DNA of 64,000 bases from Brachyspira sp949287565 (GCF_036997615.1 NZ_JAWLQA010000012.1); one strand, 5' to 3'. Shown: positions 9,178 to 18,624, numbered from the stretch's first letter. Numbers and translations: made by a program. Notes: generated by a model not told the origin, from the letters alone.

Positions 9178-11655
9178 ATGGCAACAAAAAAAACTACAAC
9201 AAACAAAAAAGAAGAAGCTAAAGAAACAAAAAAAGCTGCAACTGAAAAAACTACTAACAAAAAAGAAGAGCCTGTAAAGAAAACTACAGCTAAAAAAACT
9301 GCTGAAAAAGCTGAAAAGAAAGAAGAACCTGTAAAGAAAACTGCAGCTAAAAAGACTGTTGAAAAGGCTGAAAAAAAAGAAGAGCCTGTAAAAAAAACTA
9401 TAGAAAAAGTTGAAAAAACTGAAAAAAAGGAAGAACCTGAAAAAAAACTTCCTGAAACTTCTATAGCAGAAGAAAAAACAGCAGAGATAAAAGAAACTAA
9501 AGAAATAAAAGAAACTAAAACTGAAACAAAGCCATTAACTTCCATTCTGAAAAAAAATGATGAAGAAAAAAGAGATTTAAAAGATATAATCAAAGAAGCT
9601 ACATCTGAAATAAAAACTGCAGATAGAAAAATTGTTCTTAAAACTTCAACTCCAGTTAGAAAACTTGAGTCAATTAAAACAGAAAATACTGAAACTAAAA
9701 CTGAAAGAGAGTCTATAACTCTTCTTAAAGAGGCTATAAAGGCTAAATCTAAGAATGTATCAAGACCTGTGAGCGTGAAAAAGCGTATAGCTATAGTAGA
9801 TGTAGATGATGATGATAATTTAGATAATACTAGAAATACTACAGAAGAAATAAATACTTCTAAACCTGTTATAAGCAGTGTATTTGCTGCACATAATATA
9901 AAAACAGAAGAGCCTGAAAAAGCAGAAGAAAAAAATGAACAAATAGAAGATACTACTACTGCTGCAGAAACAAATACTGAAACTATAGCATCATCAGCAA
10001 TAGTTCATAATAATACTTCATCTCCTTACTCTTTTGAAACATTTGAATCTTCTAATAGAGAACAAGAAGAAGAAAAAATTGAAGAAACTGAAAAGGCAGA
10101 AGAAAATAATTATGATCAAAATGAAAATACTGAAGCAATATCTGAAGAAGAAGATAAAGCTAGTGAAAAAAGTGAAGAAATAGAAACTAAAGAAGAATTA
10201 GTTGAAGAAGAAAAAGAAACAGTAGTAGAAGAAACTAAAGAATTTGATGTAATTGCAGAAGAGAAAACTGAAGCAGATACTGATGAAGTTGAAAAAATTG
10301 AAGAAACAGTGAAAGAGGAAACTGTAAAAGTAGAGGAAAAAGCTACATACAGTAAAAGCGATATATTTAAAAGACCTGTTGTTATACCTACTGATGATGA
10401 TCATATTCAAAAATCTAAATTCAATCAGGAAGAAATTGATACTGCTATAAAATCTGCTCCTATAGTAGATGAAAATACTTCTGTAGAAAATTATAAAGAT
10501 TATTCTTCTTCACCATCAGAAACAAAAATAGAAGAATTAAAAGAAACTATTAACGAAAAAATTCAGGAATTAAAAGATAAAGAAATAAAAATCATAGAAA
10601 CAGAAGATGAATTGAAAACTTCTTCTTTACCTGAAATTGAGAAGAAACCAGCTGAACCTTATGTGGCTCCTGATCATTCTATAAGTGAAAATAAAAAATC
10701 TAATAAAATTGTACCTATAGTGGGAATTATAATTATAATATTAGGATTATCATTTTTAGGTGTACAGTTCTTCTCAGGAAAAAATAATGAAATAGATGAT
10801 AATTTCTATGAGGAAGTTACAAATAATAATACATTAAATACTAATGATTTATTAACAAACAATGTTATATCCGTTACTAACAATATAAATACTAATATTA
10901 ATAGACAACAAACTAATAATATAAAAACTAACAATGTGGTAAATACTAATGCTACTAGACCGCAAACTAATAATGCAGTAAATACTCAAACTAACACTAC
11001 TAGACCGCAAACTAATAATGCAGTAAATACTCAAACTAACACTACTAGACCGCAAACTAACAATGCGGTAAATACTCAGACTAATACTACTAGACCACAA
11101 ACTAACAATACAGTAAACACTCAAACTAACACTGCTAGACCTCAAACTAACAATGCGGTAAACACTCAGACTAATACTGCTAGACCGCAAACTAACAATA
11201 CAGTAAATACTCAGACTAATACTGCAACACCACCTACTCCTCCAAAAGAGCCTGAAATAACACCGCCTACTCCTCCAACACCTCCACCTAATCCTCCAAC
11301 AGCAAATACAAATGCTGCTGCTAATAATACTCAAGCAAATAATACAGATACTTATAAAACAAAATGGACTGATACATTATCATCAATAGCAACAGCAGAG
11401 CTTGGAGACAGCAGAAGATGGCCTTCAATAGCAGTACTTAATGAAAATGTAATAAAAAATAATCCTGACAGTATAGTATTCAATATAGATATAAAAATCC
11501 CTAATGGGGGAAAAAAAAAAATTGAAGATATGAATGATTCAGAAAAGAGAGCTTTGTATAATGATTATATGAAAGTATCAGAAATGTACTTAAAAATGGG
11601 TAAACAAAACCTAGCTAATTCAATAAAATCACAAGCTAATTCTATACTGAAATAA
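9178..11655 (+). CDS. Lys/Glu-rich membrane protein with Asn/Thr repeats and LysM domain
   Basis: The 825-residue protein has five regions. Residues 1-100 are histone-like Lys/Ala/Thr/Glu repeats (KKEEPVKKT recurring). Residues about 100-505 are highly acidic and low in complexity. One membrane segment lies at about 508-532 (VGIIIIILGLSFLGVQFF). Residues about 593-682 are six 15-residue repeats (TRPQTNNAVNTQTNT type), followed by a Pro-rich stretch. A C-terminal LysM-like domain (about 722-780) contains WTDTLSSIATAELGD, W-SIAVLNENVIKNNPDSI and KIP. The predicted topology is a long cytoplasmic charged tail with the LysM peptidoglycan-binding module outside. G5-A11 at 11506-11521 is a slippage-prone tract near the C terminus. 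Confidence 0.75.
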   Translation: MATKKTTTNKKEEAKETKKAATEKTTNKKEEPVKKTTAKKTAEKAEKKEEPVKKTAAKKTVEKAEKKEEPVKKTIEKVEKTEKKEEPEKKLPETSIAEEKTAEIKETKEIKETKTETKPLTSILKKNDEEKRDLKDIIKEATSEIKTADRKIVLKTSTPVRKLESIKTENTETKTERESITLLKEAIKAKSKNVSRPVSVKKRIAIVDVDDDDNLDNTRNTTEEINTSKPVISSVFAAHNIKTEEPEKAEEKNEQIEDTTTAAETNTETIASSAIVHNNTSSPYSFETFESSNREQEEEKIEETEKAEENNYDQNENTEAISEEEDKASEKSEEIETKEELVEEEKETVVEETKEFDVIAEEKTEADTDEVEKIEETVKEETVKVEEKATYSKSDIFKRPVVIPTDDDHIQKSKFNQEEIDTAIKSAPIVDENTSVENYKDYSSSPSETKIEELKETINEKIQELKDKEIKIIETEDELKTSSLPEIEKKPAEPYVAPDHSISENKKSNKIVPIVGIIIIILGLSFLGVQFFSGKNNEIDDNFYEEVTNNNTLNTNDLLTNNVISVTNNINTNINRQQTNNIKTNNVVNTNATRPQTNNAVNTQTNTTRPQTNNAVNTQTNTTRPQTNNAVNTQTNTTRPQTNNTVNTQTNTARPQTNNAVNTQTNTARPQTNNTVNTQTNTATPPTPPKEPEITPPTPPTPPPNPPTANTNAAANNTQANNTDTYKTKWTDTLSSIATAELGDSRRWPSIAVLNENVIKNNPDSIVFNIDIKIPNGGKKKIEDMNDSEKRALYNDYMKVSEMYLKMGKQNLANSIKSQANSILK
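10954..11223 (+). repeat. Six tandem 45-bp coding repeats
   Basis: Six uninterrupted 45-base units start at 10954, 10999, 11044, 11089, 11134 and 11179. Each begins with ACTAGACC or GCTAGACC and encodes a 15-residue Asn/Thr/Gln unit of the LysM protein. The first two units are nearly identical, so copy number may vary between strains. Because 45 is a multiple of three, changes keep the frame. Confidence 0.9.
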
Positions 11656-11675
11656 TCTAATAAAAAATCAATAAA

Positions 11676-12053
11676 ATGAAAAAATCTAGCAAATCAAATA
11701 AAAATTCTATATTAACATTTTCATGCACTGGATGCGGTATATGCTGCAAAGAAAAAGGATATGTATTTTTTAATGATGATGATATAAAAAGAGCGTCTAA
11801 ATTATTAGAAATATCACCTTTGGTTTTTATCAATAAATACTTGGAATATGAAGAAGGATATGGTTATTATATAAAAGTAACTGACGATAAAGCCTGTACA
11901 TTCTTGGACGAAAATAACAGATGTACCATTAATAGTGCAAAACCTAATCAATGTGCAACTTTCCCATATTGGAAGGAATATATGGACAAAAACGGCAATT
12001 TAATATCCGGAAAATTTAAAAGAGCCTGCCCTGGTGTCAAAATAAAAAAATAA
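11676..12053 (+). CDS. YkgJ-family cysteine-cluster protein
   Basis: The 125-residue protein carries the YkgJ/CxxCxxCC signature as FSCTGCGICCKEKG near residue 15, further cysteines in CTFLDENNRC and NQCATFPYW, and a late Cys in RACPGV. These are the pattern of the YkgJ family (UPF0153), predicted to bind zinc or an iron-sulfur cluster. The biochemical role is unknown. It follows the LysM gene by 20 bases on the same strand and may be in its operon. Confidence 0.85.
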   Translation: MKKSSKSNKNSILTFSCTGCGICCKEKGYVFFNDDDIKRASKLLEISPLVFINKYLEYEEGYGYYIKVTDDKACTFLDENNRCTINSAKPNQCATFPYWKEYMDKNGNLISGKFKRACPGVKIKK

Positions 12054-12139
12054 TTTTTTGATATTTATTTTTTTTCGAATATATTATATAATACAATCCG
12101 AAAGTATTATGTAATTTTTGTTTGAGGTAATTTTTTATA

Positions 12140-13591
12140 ATGAATGATTTGATTGAAAAATACGAAATTCTAACAGTAAAAGAGCTGAAAACCATAAAAG
12201 ATCAGTTAATAGCTCATAATATACCATTATTTAGATTGGATAAAGAAAGAAAAGTTATAGTATTTCCAACAGAACAATTAGGTTTAATAACTGATAATGA
12301 AAAATACAGTAATCTAAAAATATATATACCTAAAAATTTTTCTATGTTCATAGAAGAATTTAAATCTATTACTCAAACAAATAATTCAGATAATACTTCA
12401 GATGAATCTGCTCCTTATGTATTTAGGACACCTAAAGAGTCAGAAAAAGAGATGGGTAAAAGAATATCCGAAATCTCTAAAATGACATATAAGGAAAAAG
12501 TTAATACAATAAAAAATTATGATGAAAAATTAAAAGAAATTACTGTAGATAAAGAAACAGGAATCAATAAAAATACAGCACAGCAAATCGTAAATGTAGG
12601 TAATGATGTAGGACTTATAGCTAAAGTTACTATGTTTGAAAGTATTCAAAAGATTAAAGGTGAAGAAATCACTCAGGAACAGGCTAAAGAAGAAAATCAG
12701 GAAATAACTGAAACTACTACAAATTTGGTTACTACTATAGTTGATATGCTTGCCGCTAATGCTGAAACACAAAAAGTATTTGATGAGCTTAGAAATTATT
12801 CTGACGGCGGTGTAATGTCACATTCCAACAGAGTATTCATTTCTTATGTGAATTTCATGGTGTTCTATAACAATTTGATAAACAGAAGACATTTAGTACA
12901 TAAAATAAGAACTTCATATACAAGTAAATACAAAAAATTCTATGAACAAGTTGAAAATATGTTTAATAAAGATGGTGTACATAAGAATTTAGCTACTGTA
13001 GAAGATTGTATAGATAAAGGTATTAAAATCATAGAAGAAAGAGAAATGAATCTTTATTCCGTAGGAGCTTTACTTCATGATATAGGAAAAGTTAAAGACT
13101 TAGATTATTTTGAAGGAGCCAATGGAAGAGATTATGAAAGAATAAAAAAACACTTGTTTAACAGCTATGCTTTAGTAAGTCAAACTTCTGAATATCCTCT
13201 TGAAGTTATACTTACAGTGGCTTTACACCATGAATATTATGGATTAGGATACGGTCCTTATGAACATTTACATGCTTTGAAATTAAAGAAATATCCTAAT
13301 TTCCAAATACAAAGAATCATGACTTATGATGCTAAAGCTATAGATGAATGTGAGGCTTTTGCTTATTTCCCTGCTAAAATGCTTGAAATTATAGATGTGT
13401 ATGATGCTTTAATAGACCCTGCTAGAAAATACAGAGGAGGAAAAACTTTCACTCCTGAAGAAGCTCTTAATATTATGAGAGAAGATTTTATAGAAAAGCA
13501 TGTTAAATTAGACCCTATATTATACGATGTATTTGTAGAATTTTTAAGCAACTCCATAGAACAGGATTTAATGTCCTGCAAATTAATATAA
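12140..13591 (+). CDS. HD-GYP-like phosphohydrolase with degenerate GYP motif
   Basis: The 483-residue protein has an unrecognised N-terminal half (about 1-290, polar and partly helical) and a C-terminal HD domain. Motifs are LHDIGKVKD (HD pair, about residue 313), HHEYYGLGYG (HD-GYP proteins have HHExxDGxGYP) and DVYDALIDPARKYRGG followed by TPEEALNIM, the typical end of HD-GYP domains. The family hydrolyses cyclic di-GMP. The GYP triplet is GYG here, so the substrate may differ. RBS GAGGTAA precedes the ATG and a strong terminator follows the stop. Confidence 0.8.
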   Translation: MNDLIEKYEILTVKELKTIKDQLIAHNIPLFRLDKERKVIVFPTEQLGLITDNEKYSNLKIYIPKNFSMFIEEFKSITQTNNSDNTSDESAPYVFRTPKESEKEMGKRISEISKMTYKEKVNTIKNYDEKLKEITVDKETGINKNTAQQIVNVGNDVGLIAKVTMFESIQKIKGEEITQEQAKEENQEITETTTNLVTTIVDMLAANAETQKVFDELRNYSDGGVMSHSNRVFISYVNFMVFYNNLINRRHLVHKIRTSYTSKYKKFYEQVENMFNKDGVHKNLATVEDCIDKGIKIIEEREMNLYSVGALLHDIGKVKDLDYFEGANGRDYERIKKHLFNSYALVSQTSEYPLEVILTVALHHEYYGLGYGPYEHLHALKLKKYPNFQIQRIMTYDAKAIDECEAFAYFPAKMLEIIDVYDALIDPARKYRGGKTFTPEEALNIMREDFIEKHVKLDPILYDVFVEFLSNSIEQDLMSCKLI

Positions 13592-13617
13592 GAAATTTTT
13601 ATTATAATTAATAATAT

Positions 13618-13665
13618 AAGCCAATCAAAAGCATATTATATACTGCTATGATTGGCTTTATTATT
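13618..13665 (+). terminator. Bidirectional terminator
   Basis: A ten-base stem AAGCCAATCA/TGATTGGCTT (13618-13627 and 13649-13658), with an inner AGCA/TGCT pair, lies between the convergent HD-domain gene and the minus-strand secreted-protein gene. T-rich sequence lies on both sides. Confidence 0.85.
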
Positions 13666-13670
13666 TACCA

Positions 13671-14291
13671 TTAATAACCGTTATTATTATTTGTACCTTG
13701 TATTTCTTCTAAAGCATCAATACCATCTTTAAATGCTCTAAATATTTCCTGCCAATTACTTGTAGATAATATAGATATTCCTATATCTTCATAATCTTCT
13801 TCACCGAATTGATTTATAAAATTAAATCTTATATTTGATATTGATTTATTAGCAAAACTTTCAAACTCATTATCCTGATTGAATTTATATCTCACCTCAA
13901 CATCATAGTAATTTATATCACCCATTAAATATGGATTATATATAACCTTTTGTATATTAGTAAGTTCAATTGTACTTCCATCATCAAACGTGAATGTTAT
14001 AGGCGTACCATTATTCACCTGTAATTGACTAGGATATTTATACCTAAATTCTAATGTAAGAGTTCTGCCTGCCCTTTTATAAAATCTAAATCTATTATCC
14101 CTCAAATATTTATATGTTTCCTTCCAAGATGTATATATATTCATTTTGGAAGTGAGTTTATCTCTCTCTGTAAAAAACAATCTGCTCTTTAAAGCATTAG
14201 TTGGATTATCATCTAGATTATCCTGAGAATACAGAAAAGAAGAACTCAATGATATAATAAAAAATGAAATTAATAATATATATCTATTCAT
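13671..14291 (-). CDS. Secreted protein of unknown function
   Basis: The 206-residue protein begins with a signal peptide (about 1-22, ending SSFLYS before QDN). The mature part is rich in charged and aromatic residues with predicted beta strands, for example INYYDVEVRYKF and SISNIRFNFINQFGEEDYEDIGI. It ends in an Asn-rich tail. No lipobox and no catalytic motif are visible. I do not recognise the family; it is probably periplasmic or outer-membrane associated. It stands alone between a shared terminator and a divergent promoter. Confidence 0.7.
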   Translation of the reverse strand: MNRYILLISFFIISLSSSFLYSQDNLDDNPTNALKSRLFFTERDKLTSKMNIYTSWKETYKYLRDNRFRFYKRAGRTLTLEFRYKYPSQLQVNNGTPITFTFDDGSTIELTNIQKVIYNPYLMGDINYYDVEVRYKFNQDNEFESFANKSISNIRFNFINQFGEEDYEDIGISILSTSNWQEIFRAFKDGIDALEEIQGTNNNNGY

Positions 14292-14381
14292 TTTAATTTC
14301 CTTAAATAGTTTATACTGTTAATAAATACGGAATTTAAAACTTAAAATTAAATATAAGACTTGTTTTTTTATAAAATTTTA

Positions 14382-14409
14382 TTGACAATCATATCATATT
14401 TGTTAGAAT
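14382..14409 (+). promoter_or_regulatory. Sigma-70-type promoter of the HMA-domain gene
   Basis: TTGACA (14382-14387) and TAGAAT (14404-14409) are separated by 16 bases. GGAG precedes the ATG at 14451. Confidence 0.7.
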
Positions 14410-14450
14410 AGTATAACATTTTTTAATACTTATAAAACTTTGGAGATATA

Positions 14451-14819
14451 ATGGAAAGCATAATAATACTATCAATCATAATTATAATAGCTATATTTGC
14501 TGTAATAAACTATATAAAAAAGATTAAATCAGGAAACTGCTGTTCATCAGGAGGAGCATTTCAAGCAATAGAAAAAGTTAAAGTAAAAGATAAAAATAAG
14601 AATAATTATCCATATAAACAAATAATTAAAATAGGCGGAATGACTTGTACACATTGTGCCAAAATAATAGAAAATAATTTTAATAAAATTGAAGATGTAT
14701 ATGCAAGAGTGAGCTTTGATAATGAAGAAGCTATCATATTAACTAAAAAGCAATTAGATAATAAAGTATTTGAAGACGCTATAAAAGAATCAGGATACAG
14801 ATATTATATAAAAGATTAA
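14451..14819 (+). CDS. Membrane-anchored heavy-metal-associated (HMA) protein
   Basis: The 122-residue protein has one N-terminal membrane segment (about 3-22), a Cys-rich stretch SGNCCSSGG like FeoB-associated Cys-rich membrane proteins, and a C-terminal HMA domain (about 60-120) with the metal-binding loop GGMTCTHC. HMA domains carry Cu(I) or related soft metals to P-type ATPases or sense them. No copper ATPase or FeoB gene is next to it. A metal-binding role is likely; the metal and the partner are not known. Confidence 0.85.
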   Translation: MESIIILSIIIIIAIFAVINYIKKIKSGNCCSSGGAFQAIEKVKVKDKNKNNYPYKQIIKIGGMTCTHCAKIIENNFNKIEDVYARVSFDNEEAIILTKKQLDNKVFEDAIKESGYRYYIKD

Positions 14820-14832
14820 AAAACAAATTTAA

Positions 14833-15018
14833 GGGGCGGGTGGGCGGGCAGAATAAATCAAAAAGAAAAACCATAATGTTTTTTAAATAAGCAATAAAAA
14901 ATAATTTATGTTTAGAAATTTTATTTACATGCCCCACCCTATAAATTTTCTGCTTTTATTTGAATTATAATTTTATTTAAGTTTTGAGTATTAAAAAGAA
15001 AAAGCATACCCGCCCAAG
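14833..15018. repeat. Partial or rearranged copy of the 195-bp GC-box element
   Basis: GGGGCGGGTGGGCGGGC (14833-14849), CCCCACCC (14932-14939) and ACCCGCCCAAG (15008-15018) stand out in an AT-rich gap between convergent genes. The boxes are the same as in the 195-bp element at 31.2, 32.5, 49.9 and 61.2 kb, but the CGCACG/CGTGCG pair is missing. Confidence 0.55.
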
Positions 15019-15124
15019 TTTTTATTAGGTTAGCATGCATAATAACAATATTTTTAAATAAAAAAAATAGGAAGTAAAAAATTACTCCCTATTTTTAATA
15101 TTAATTATATTCTATTAATTTCTA

Positions 15125-17395
15125 TTAATTATCTTTCACTTTTTCATCTTCTTTTTTATCATCAGTACTTTTAGCTAAAGTAGGACTTTCTTCTTGTTTA
15201 GGTCTAGCCCTTAGAGAATTAAGTAAAGTATAAGCAACTGCCACATTTTCTTCACCTGAAGAAGCAGCAACTCTAAATGCCATAAGTGAAGAATATCTGC
15301 TTCTGCCATAAGCATATCTGAATCCTACCTCAACAGTTTCTCCAGGCCCAATATCAACAGTTTCATTATCAAGCACTATAGTAGATAAAGCCTGAGATAA
15401 ATCTGTTTTAATAGTCACATCATTTTGCATTTTAGAAGTTCTATTAACTATAGTAAGAACTCCTGTTCTGTTTCTCTCATCCAATTTAACAGTAACATTA
15501 AATGGGTTTTCTGAATATTTTTCTTCTATTCTTGAAACAATAGAAGCATTAATATTAGCCCATTCTCTTATGCCATTTCCAGAACCTCTAAACTTAGACC
15601 ATAACATTCTTGATATATCATGGAAGAATATTCCTCTTATTCTGCTGCTTCTATTAAATTTAGCTTCAGATTCATATACTCTTCTCATATATTCAAGTTC
15701 CGGTCTTAAACTTCCGTCCTGAAGTCTGTTATCTATCATATTTCCAACTAACACATTATATTCACCTGATAAATACTGAGGCCAAGCAGTAAGCATACTT
15801 ACATGCTGAGGACGGCTAGCTTCATATATCATAACTGCATCATAATCTATACCAGCATCAAAGAACATATAAGGATCTTGTCCATGCTCCTGACCATGAT
15901 TCCAACCTAAAGTGAAAGCCCATAATTTCTTTCTTATTCCAGAATCTTTTATAGCTTTTATTATTAAAGCTTCTTTATGAGCTCTGAACCATCTCCATTT
16001 CATACCTATTTCTTTTCTGCCTCTATTAATAGCAAGCCAACGCATACGAGCAGCTTTACTCATAGTAGACCAATTAGAAGGCACATAAACTCCTGTAAGC
16101 TCTACCATTTCATCAACCATCTCATATCCATCAACTTCACCTGTTCTTATGAAGTCAAGACCTAAATATGATATATTAGGATTAGAATCATATCTTTTTA
16201 ATATATCTATAATATCCTGTACTCTTTTAGGATCATCCAAAGATATATGTCTGCTTTCTACAAGACTCTGAGTAGCAGAATTATATCCTATAGAAACCTC
16301 ATAGCCGCCTTTTCTAGCACCGCCGCCTGCAGCAAAATAACTCATAACATAAGCACCAAGCTCAACATTACCTTTAGCTTTACTAGAGGCAAGATTTTCT
16401 ATATTTTTAATCATAGCTTTAGCCCAAGGCTCTTCCGGAGTGATTCCTGCAGTCCAACCTGTAGTCTGTCCTCCTATTGCCCAGAACATATCGCATTTCA
16501 TATATCTTATCCAATCATATATAGCATCATAAGTAGTAGGCTCACCTGTTTCTACACTAGGAATCTTTTTAGTTGTTAAATCTATTGCATATTCTAAAGT
16601 AGCTATTTTTTTAGTTTCTTTAGCAGGAGGTGATTGTCTGCCTTTAACAGTAAAATCTTTAGTATAACCGTATACACCATTTTTAGTCTGAACTAATACT
16701 ACAGCCTGATATTCCCCTAAATCTCCGCCAAATGGATGTAAATAAGTTCCTTTATACTCTGAATTTTTAACTTTAAATACATTGATAGAATGTTTTTCAT
16801 CTCCATTCATTCTAACTATTTTATCTTTTTTATATCTTACATATATACTTATATTTTTTACAACATCTTCAGTATATACAGAAGCATTAATAACTACCGG
16901 TTCATATCTAAATACTGATATTTTTGATAAATCTATTGCTACTCTTGGAGCTTCTCTATTTCTTGCATTTTGTATAGCTAAATCTACAGCTACACTAAGT
17001 TTATCAGCAGTTCTATCTATATTATTAGCATTGTATGCCATAGCAGGAAGTATATTAGGATTAGGCATTTCACTGCTCATCTCTTCATCACTAAGAAGCA
17101 TATTTTGATTCAAATATTCTATATCAGAATCTGCACTAATCTCTTCTTCAGTATAGATATCTTCTAAATCTACTGATAAATCATAATCATATATAGGCTT
17201 TGAAGTAACAAGAGAAAGAGAATCAGGGTTATACATATCTATTCTATGATTTTTTTCTGTTTCATCAAAAAGATAATCTGTATTATTATCATTATAACTG
17301 ACTATTGTCATTCTTTCACCTATACCGAAAGTCAATGCTACCAATGATATAGATACAAGTAATAATATTGTTGTTGCTATTATGCTTCTTTTCAT
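15125..17395 (-). CDS. Secreted TIM-barrel, glycoside-hydrolase-like protein
   Basis: The 756-residue protein has an N-terminal signal or anchor (about 5-22) and a variable acidic linker. A beta-sandwich-like region follows (about 150-250, VRYKKDKIVRMNGDE and DLGEYQAVVLV). A barrel-like core (about 270-620) contains YDWIRYMKCDMFWAIGGQT, YLGLDFIRTGE, MIYEASRP and GIFFHDISRM. A C-terminal beta domain (about 650-735) is followed by a charged tail. Spacing of W, D and E residues on strand ends resembles GH10-like or DUF4434-type glycosidase relatives, but no family is certain. It is 27 bases downstream of xerD. Extracytoplasmic polysaccharide or peptidoglycan processing is an inference. Confidence 0.6.
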   Translation of the reverse strand: MKRSIIATTILLLVSISLVALTFGIGERMTIVSYNDNNTDYLFDETEKNHRIDMYNPDSLSLVTSKPIYDYDLSVDLEDIYTEEEISADSDIEYLNQNMLLSDEEMSSEMPNPNILPAMAYNANNIDRTADKLSVAVDLAIQNARNREAPRVAIDLSKISVFRYEPVVINASVYTEDVVKNISIYVRYKKDKIVRMNGDEKHSINVFKVKNSEYKGTYLHPFGGDLGEYQAVVLVQTKNGVYGYTKDFTVKGRQSPPAKETKKIATLEYAIDLTTKKIPSVETGEPTTYDAIYDWIRYMKCDMFWAIGGQTTGWTAGITPEEPWAKAMIKNIENLASSKAKGNVELGAYVMSYFAAGGGARKGGYEVSIGYNSATQSLVESRHISLDDPKRVQDIIDILKRYDSNPNISYLGLDFIRTGEVDGYEMVDEMVELTGVYVPSNWSTMSKAARMRWLAINRGRKEIGMKWRWFRAHKEALIIKAIKDSGIRKKLWAFTLGWNHGQEHGQDPYMFFDAGIDYDAVMIYEASRPQHVSMLTAWPQYLSGEYNVLVGNMIDNRLQDGSLRPELEYMRRVYESEAKFNRSSRIRGIFFHDISRMLWSKFRGSGNGIREWANINASIVSRIEEKYSENPFNVTVKLDERNRTGVLTIVNRTSKMQNDVTIKTDLSQALSTIVLDNETVDIGPGETVEVGFRYAYGRSRYSSLMAFRVAASSGEENVAVAYTLLNSLRARPKQEESPTLAKSTDDKKEDEKVKDN

Positions 17396-17422
17396 TTATT
17401 ATTTCCAATTCGTTATATTTTA

Positions 17423-18355
17423 TTATATATTAGTATTTTGTCTAGCATGTTTAGAATGTTTAGGGTGTTTTGCTATTTGTTTTTTTAGATGTGAAGAATC
17501 AACATGCGTATAAATCTCTGTTGTAGTAATATCAGAATGTCCGAGCATTCTTTGTACTGCTCTTAAATCTGCGCCATGCTGTATAAGATGTGTTGCAAAA
17601 CTATGTCTTAAAGTATGAGGATAAATATTTTTTTCTATTTTACTTTTTTTCATAGCCTCTTTAACTATTTTCCAAATACCTACTCTAGAAATTTTATCTC
17701 CTCTAAAGTTTAAAAATAATTCTGAAGTCTTCTTACCCTTCACCATTATAACTCTGCTAGTTTGAATGTATCTTTGCAAAATATCTAAAGCTCTGTCATT
17801 AATAGGTACTATTCTCTCTCTCTTACCCTTACCGCATATCTTTAAATATTTTCCTTCAAAAAATATATCATCAATTTTTAAAGAACAAATTTCACTTACT
17901 CTAAGTCCTGAAGAATACATAAGTTCAAATATAGCTTTATCTCTTAATCCTTTATCTGTTTTCTCATTATGAACAGCAAGCAAATCATCTACTTCTGTAT
18001 CTGTAAGAGATTCAGGCAATACTCTTTTTAATCTAATAACCTCTAAATTGTCTGTAGGATTTTTAGAAATATAATTCTCCATTACTAAAAATTTATAAAG
18101 GTTAACTATACTTACTTTATTTCTTGCCACAGTTCTTGACTTTGAACCTTGCTCTTTTCTTTCACTTAAAAATTTTTCAATATCTTTTCTTGTAGCTTTT
18201 AAAATAGATTTTTTATTTCTGCTTAAAAAATCAAGATATATTACAATATCTCTTTTATAAGATTCTAAAGTATTAGAAGATAATCCTTTCTCCACTGCTT
18301 CATAATTTAAATACATTGATAATATTTCTTGATCGGAAACCTGTTTTACTGACAT
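17423..18355 (-). CDS. xerD: Tyrosine site-specific recombinase, XerD type
   Basis: The 310-residue protein has the two-domain Xer layout: an N-terminal SAM-like domain (KGLSSNTLESYKRDI) and a catalytic domain. Catalytic residues are visible: Arg in SSGLRVSEICSL (about 150), Lys in GKGKRERIVP, the HTLRHSFATHL box, His in LGHSDITTT and the nucleophile Tyr in EIYTHV. Length and motif spacing match XerC/XerD, which resolve chromosome dimers at dif. The C-terminal tail is slightly longer and basic (KHPKHSKHARQNTNI). AAGAGG precedes the start. No integron or phage features surround it, so a housekeeping role is preferred. XerC versus XerD cannot be fully separated by eye. Confidence 0.85.
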   Translation of the reverse strand: MSVKQVSDQEILSMYLNYEAVEKGLSSNTLESYKRDIVIYLDFLSRNKKSILKATRKDIEKFLSERKEQGSKSRTVARNKVSIVNLYKFLVMENYISKNPTDNLEVIRLKRVLPESLTDTEVDDLLAVHNEKTDKGLRDKAIFELMYSSGLRVSEICSLKIDDIFFEGKYLKICGKGKRERIVPINDRALDILQRYIQTSRVIMVKGKKTSELFLNFRGDKISRVGIWKIVKEAMKKSKIEKNIYPHTLRHSFATHLIQHGADLRAVQRMLGHSDITTTEIYTHVDSSHLKKQIAKHPKHSKHARQNTNI

Positions 18356-18624
18356 TGAAATCTGCCTCTTAATTTAAGATATAATATACAAAATTAAACT
18401 GATTATGAATAATCAACCTAACATAATTATCGACAAGATTTCTCATTTATTTAAACATAATACATTACTCAATAAAAATATTACATTAACTAAACATAAA
18501 ATTTAAAAGTGTAAACTAATTTAAAAATATTAAGATAATTATAAATGATATATTTTAAATATTAAAAAGTTAAATATAAGCAAGCTGAAATAATTCACTA
18601 AAATATTAATTTATTAAATTAAGA

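Noticed and set aside
9141..9593. Antisense Ser/Phe-rich 150-residue frame
   Set aside because: It is the complement of the Lys/Glu-rich N-terminus of the LysM protein; low-complexity shadow.
10852..11334. Antisense 160-residue frame rich in Ser and Ile
   Set aside because: It is the mirror of the 45-bp coding repeats of the LysM gene and has no start signals.
17423..18355. Tyrosine recombinase as a mobile-element integrase
   Set aside because: It has XerC/XerD length and motifs and no attachment sites, tRNA target or cargo genes nearby.
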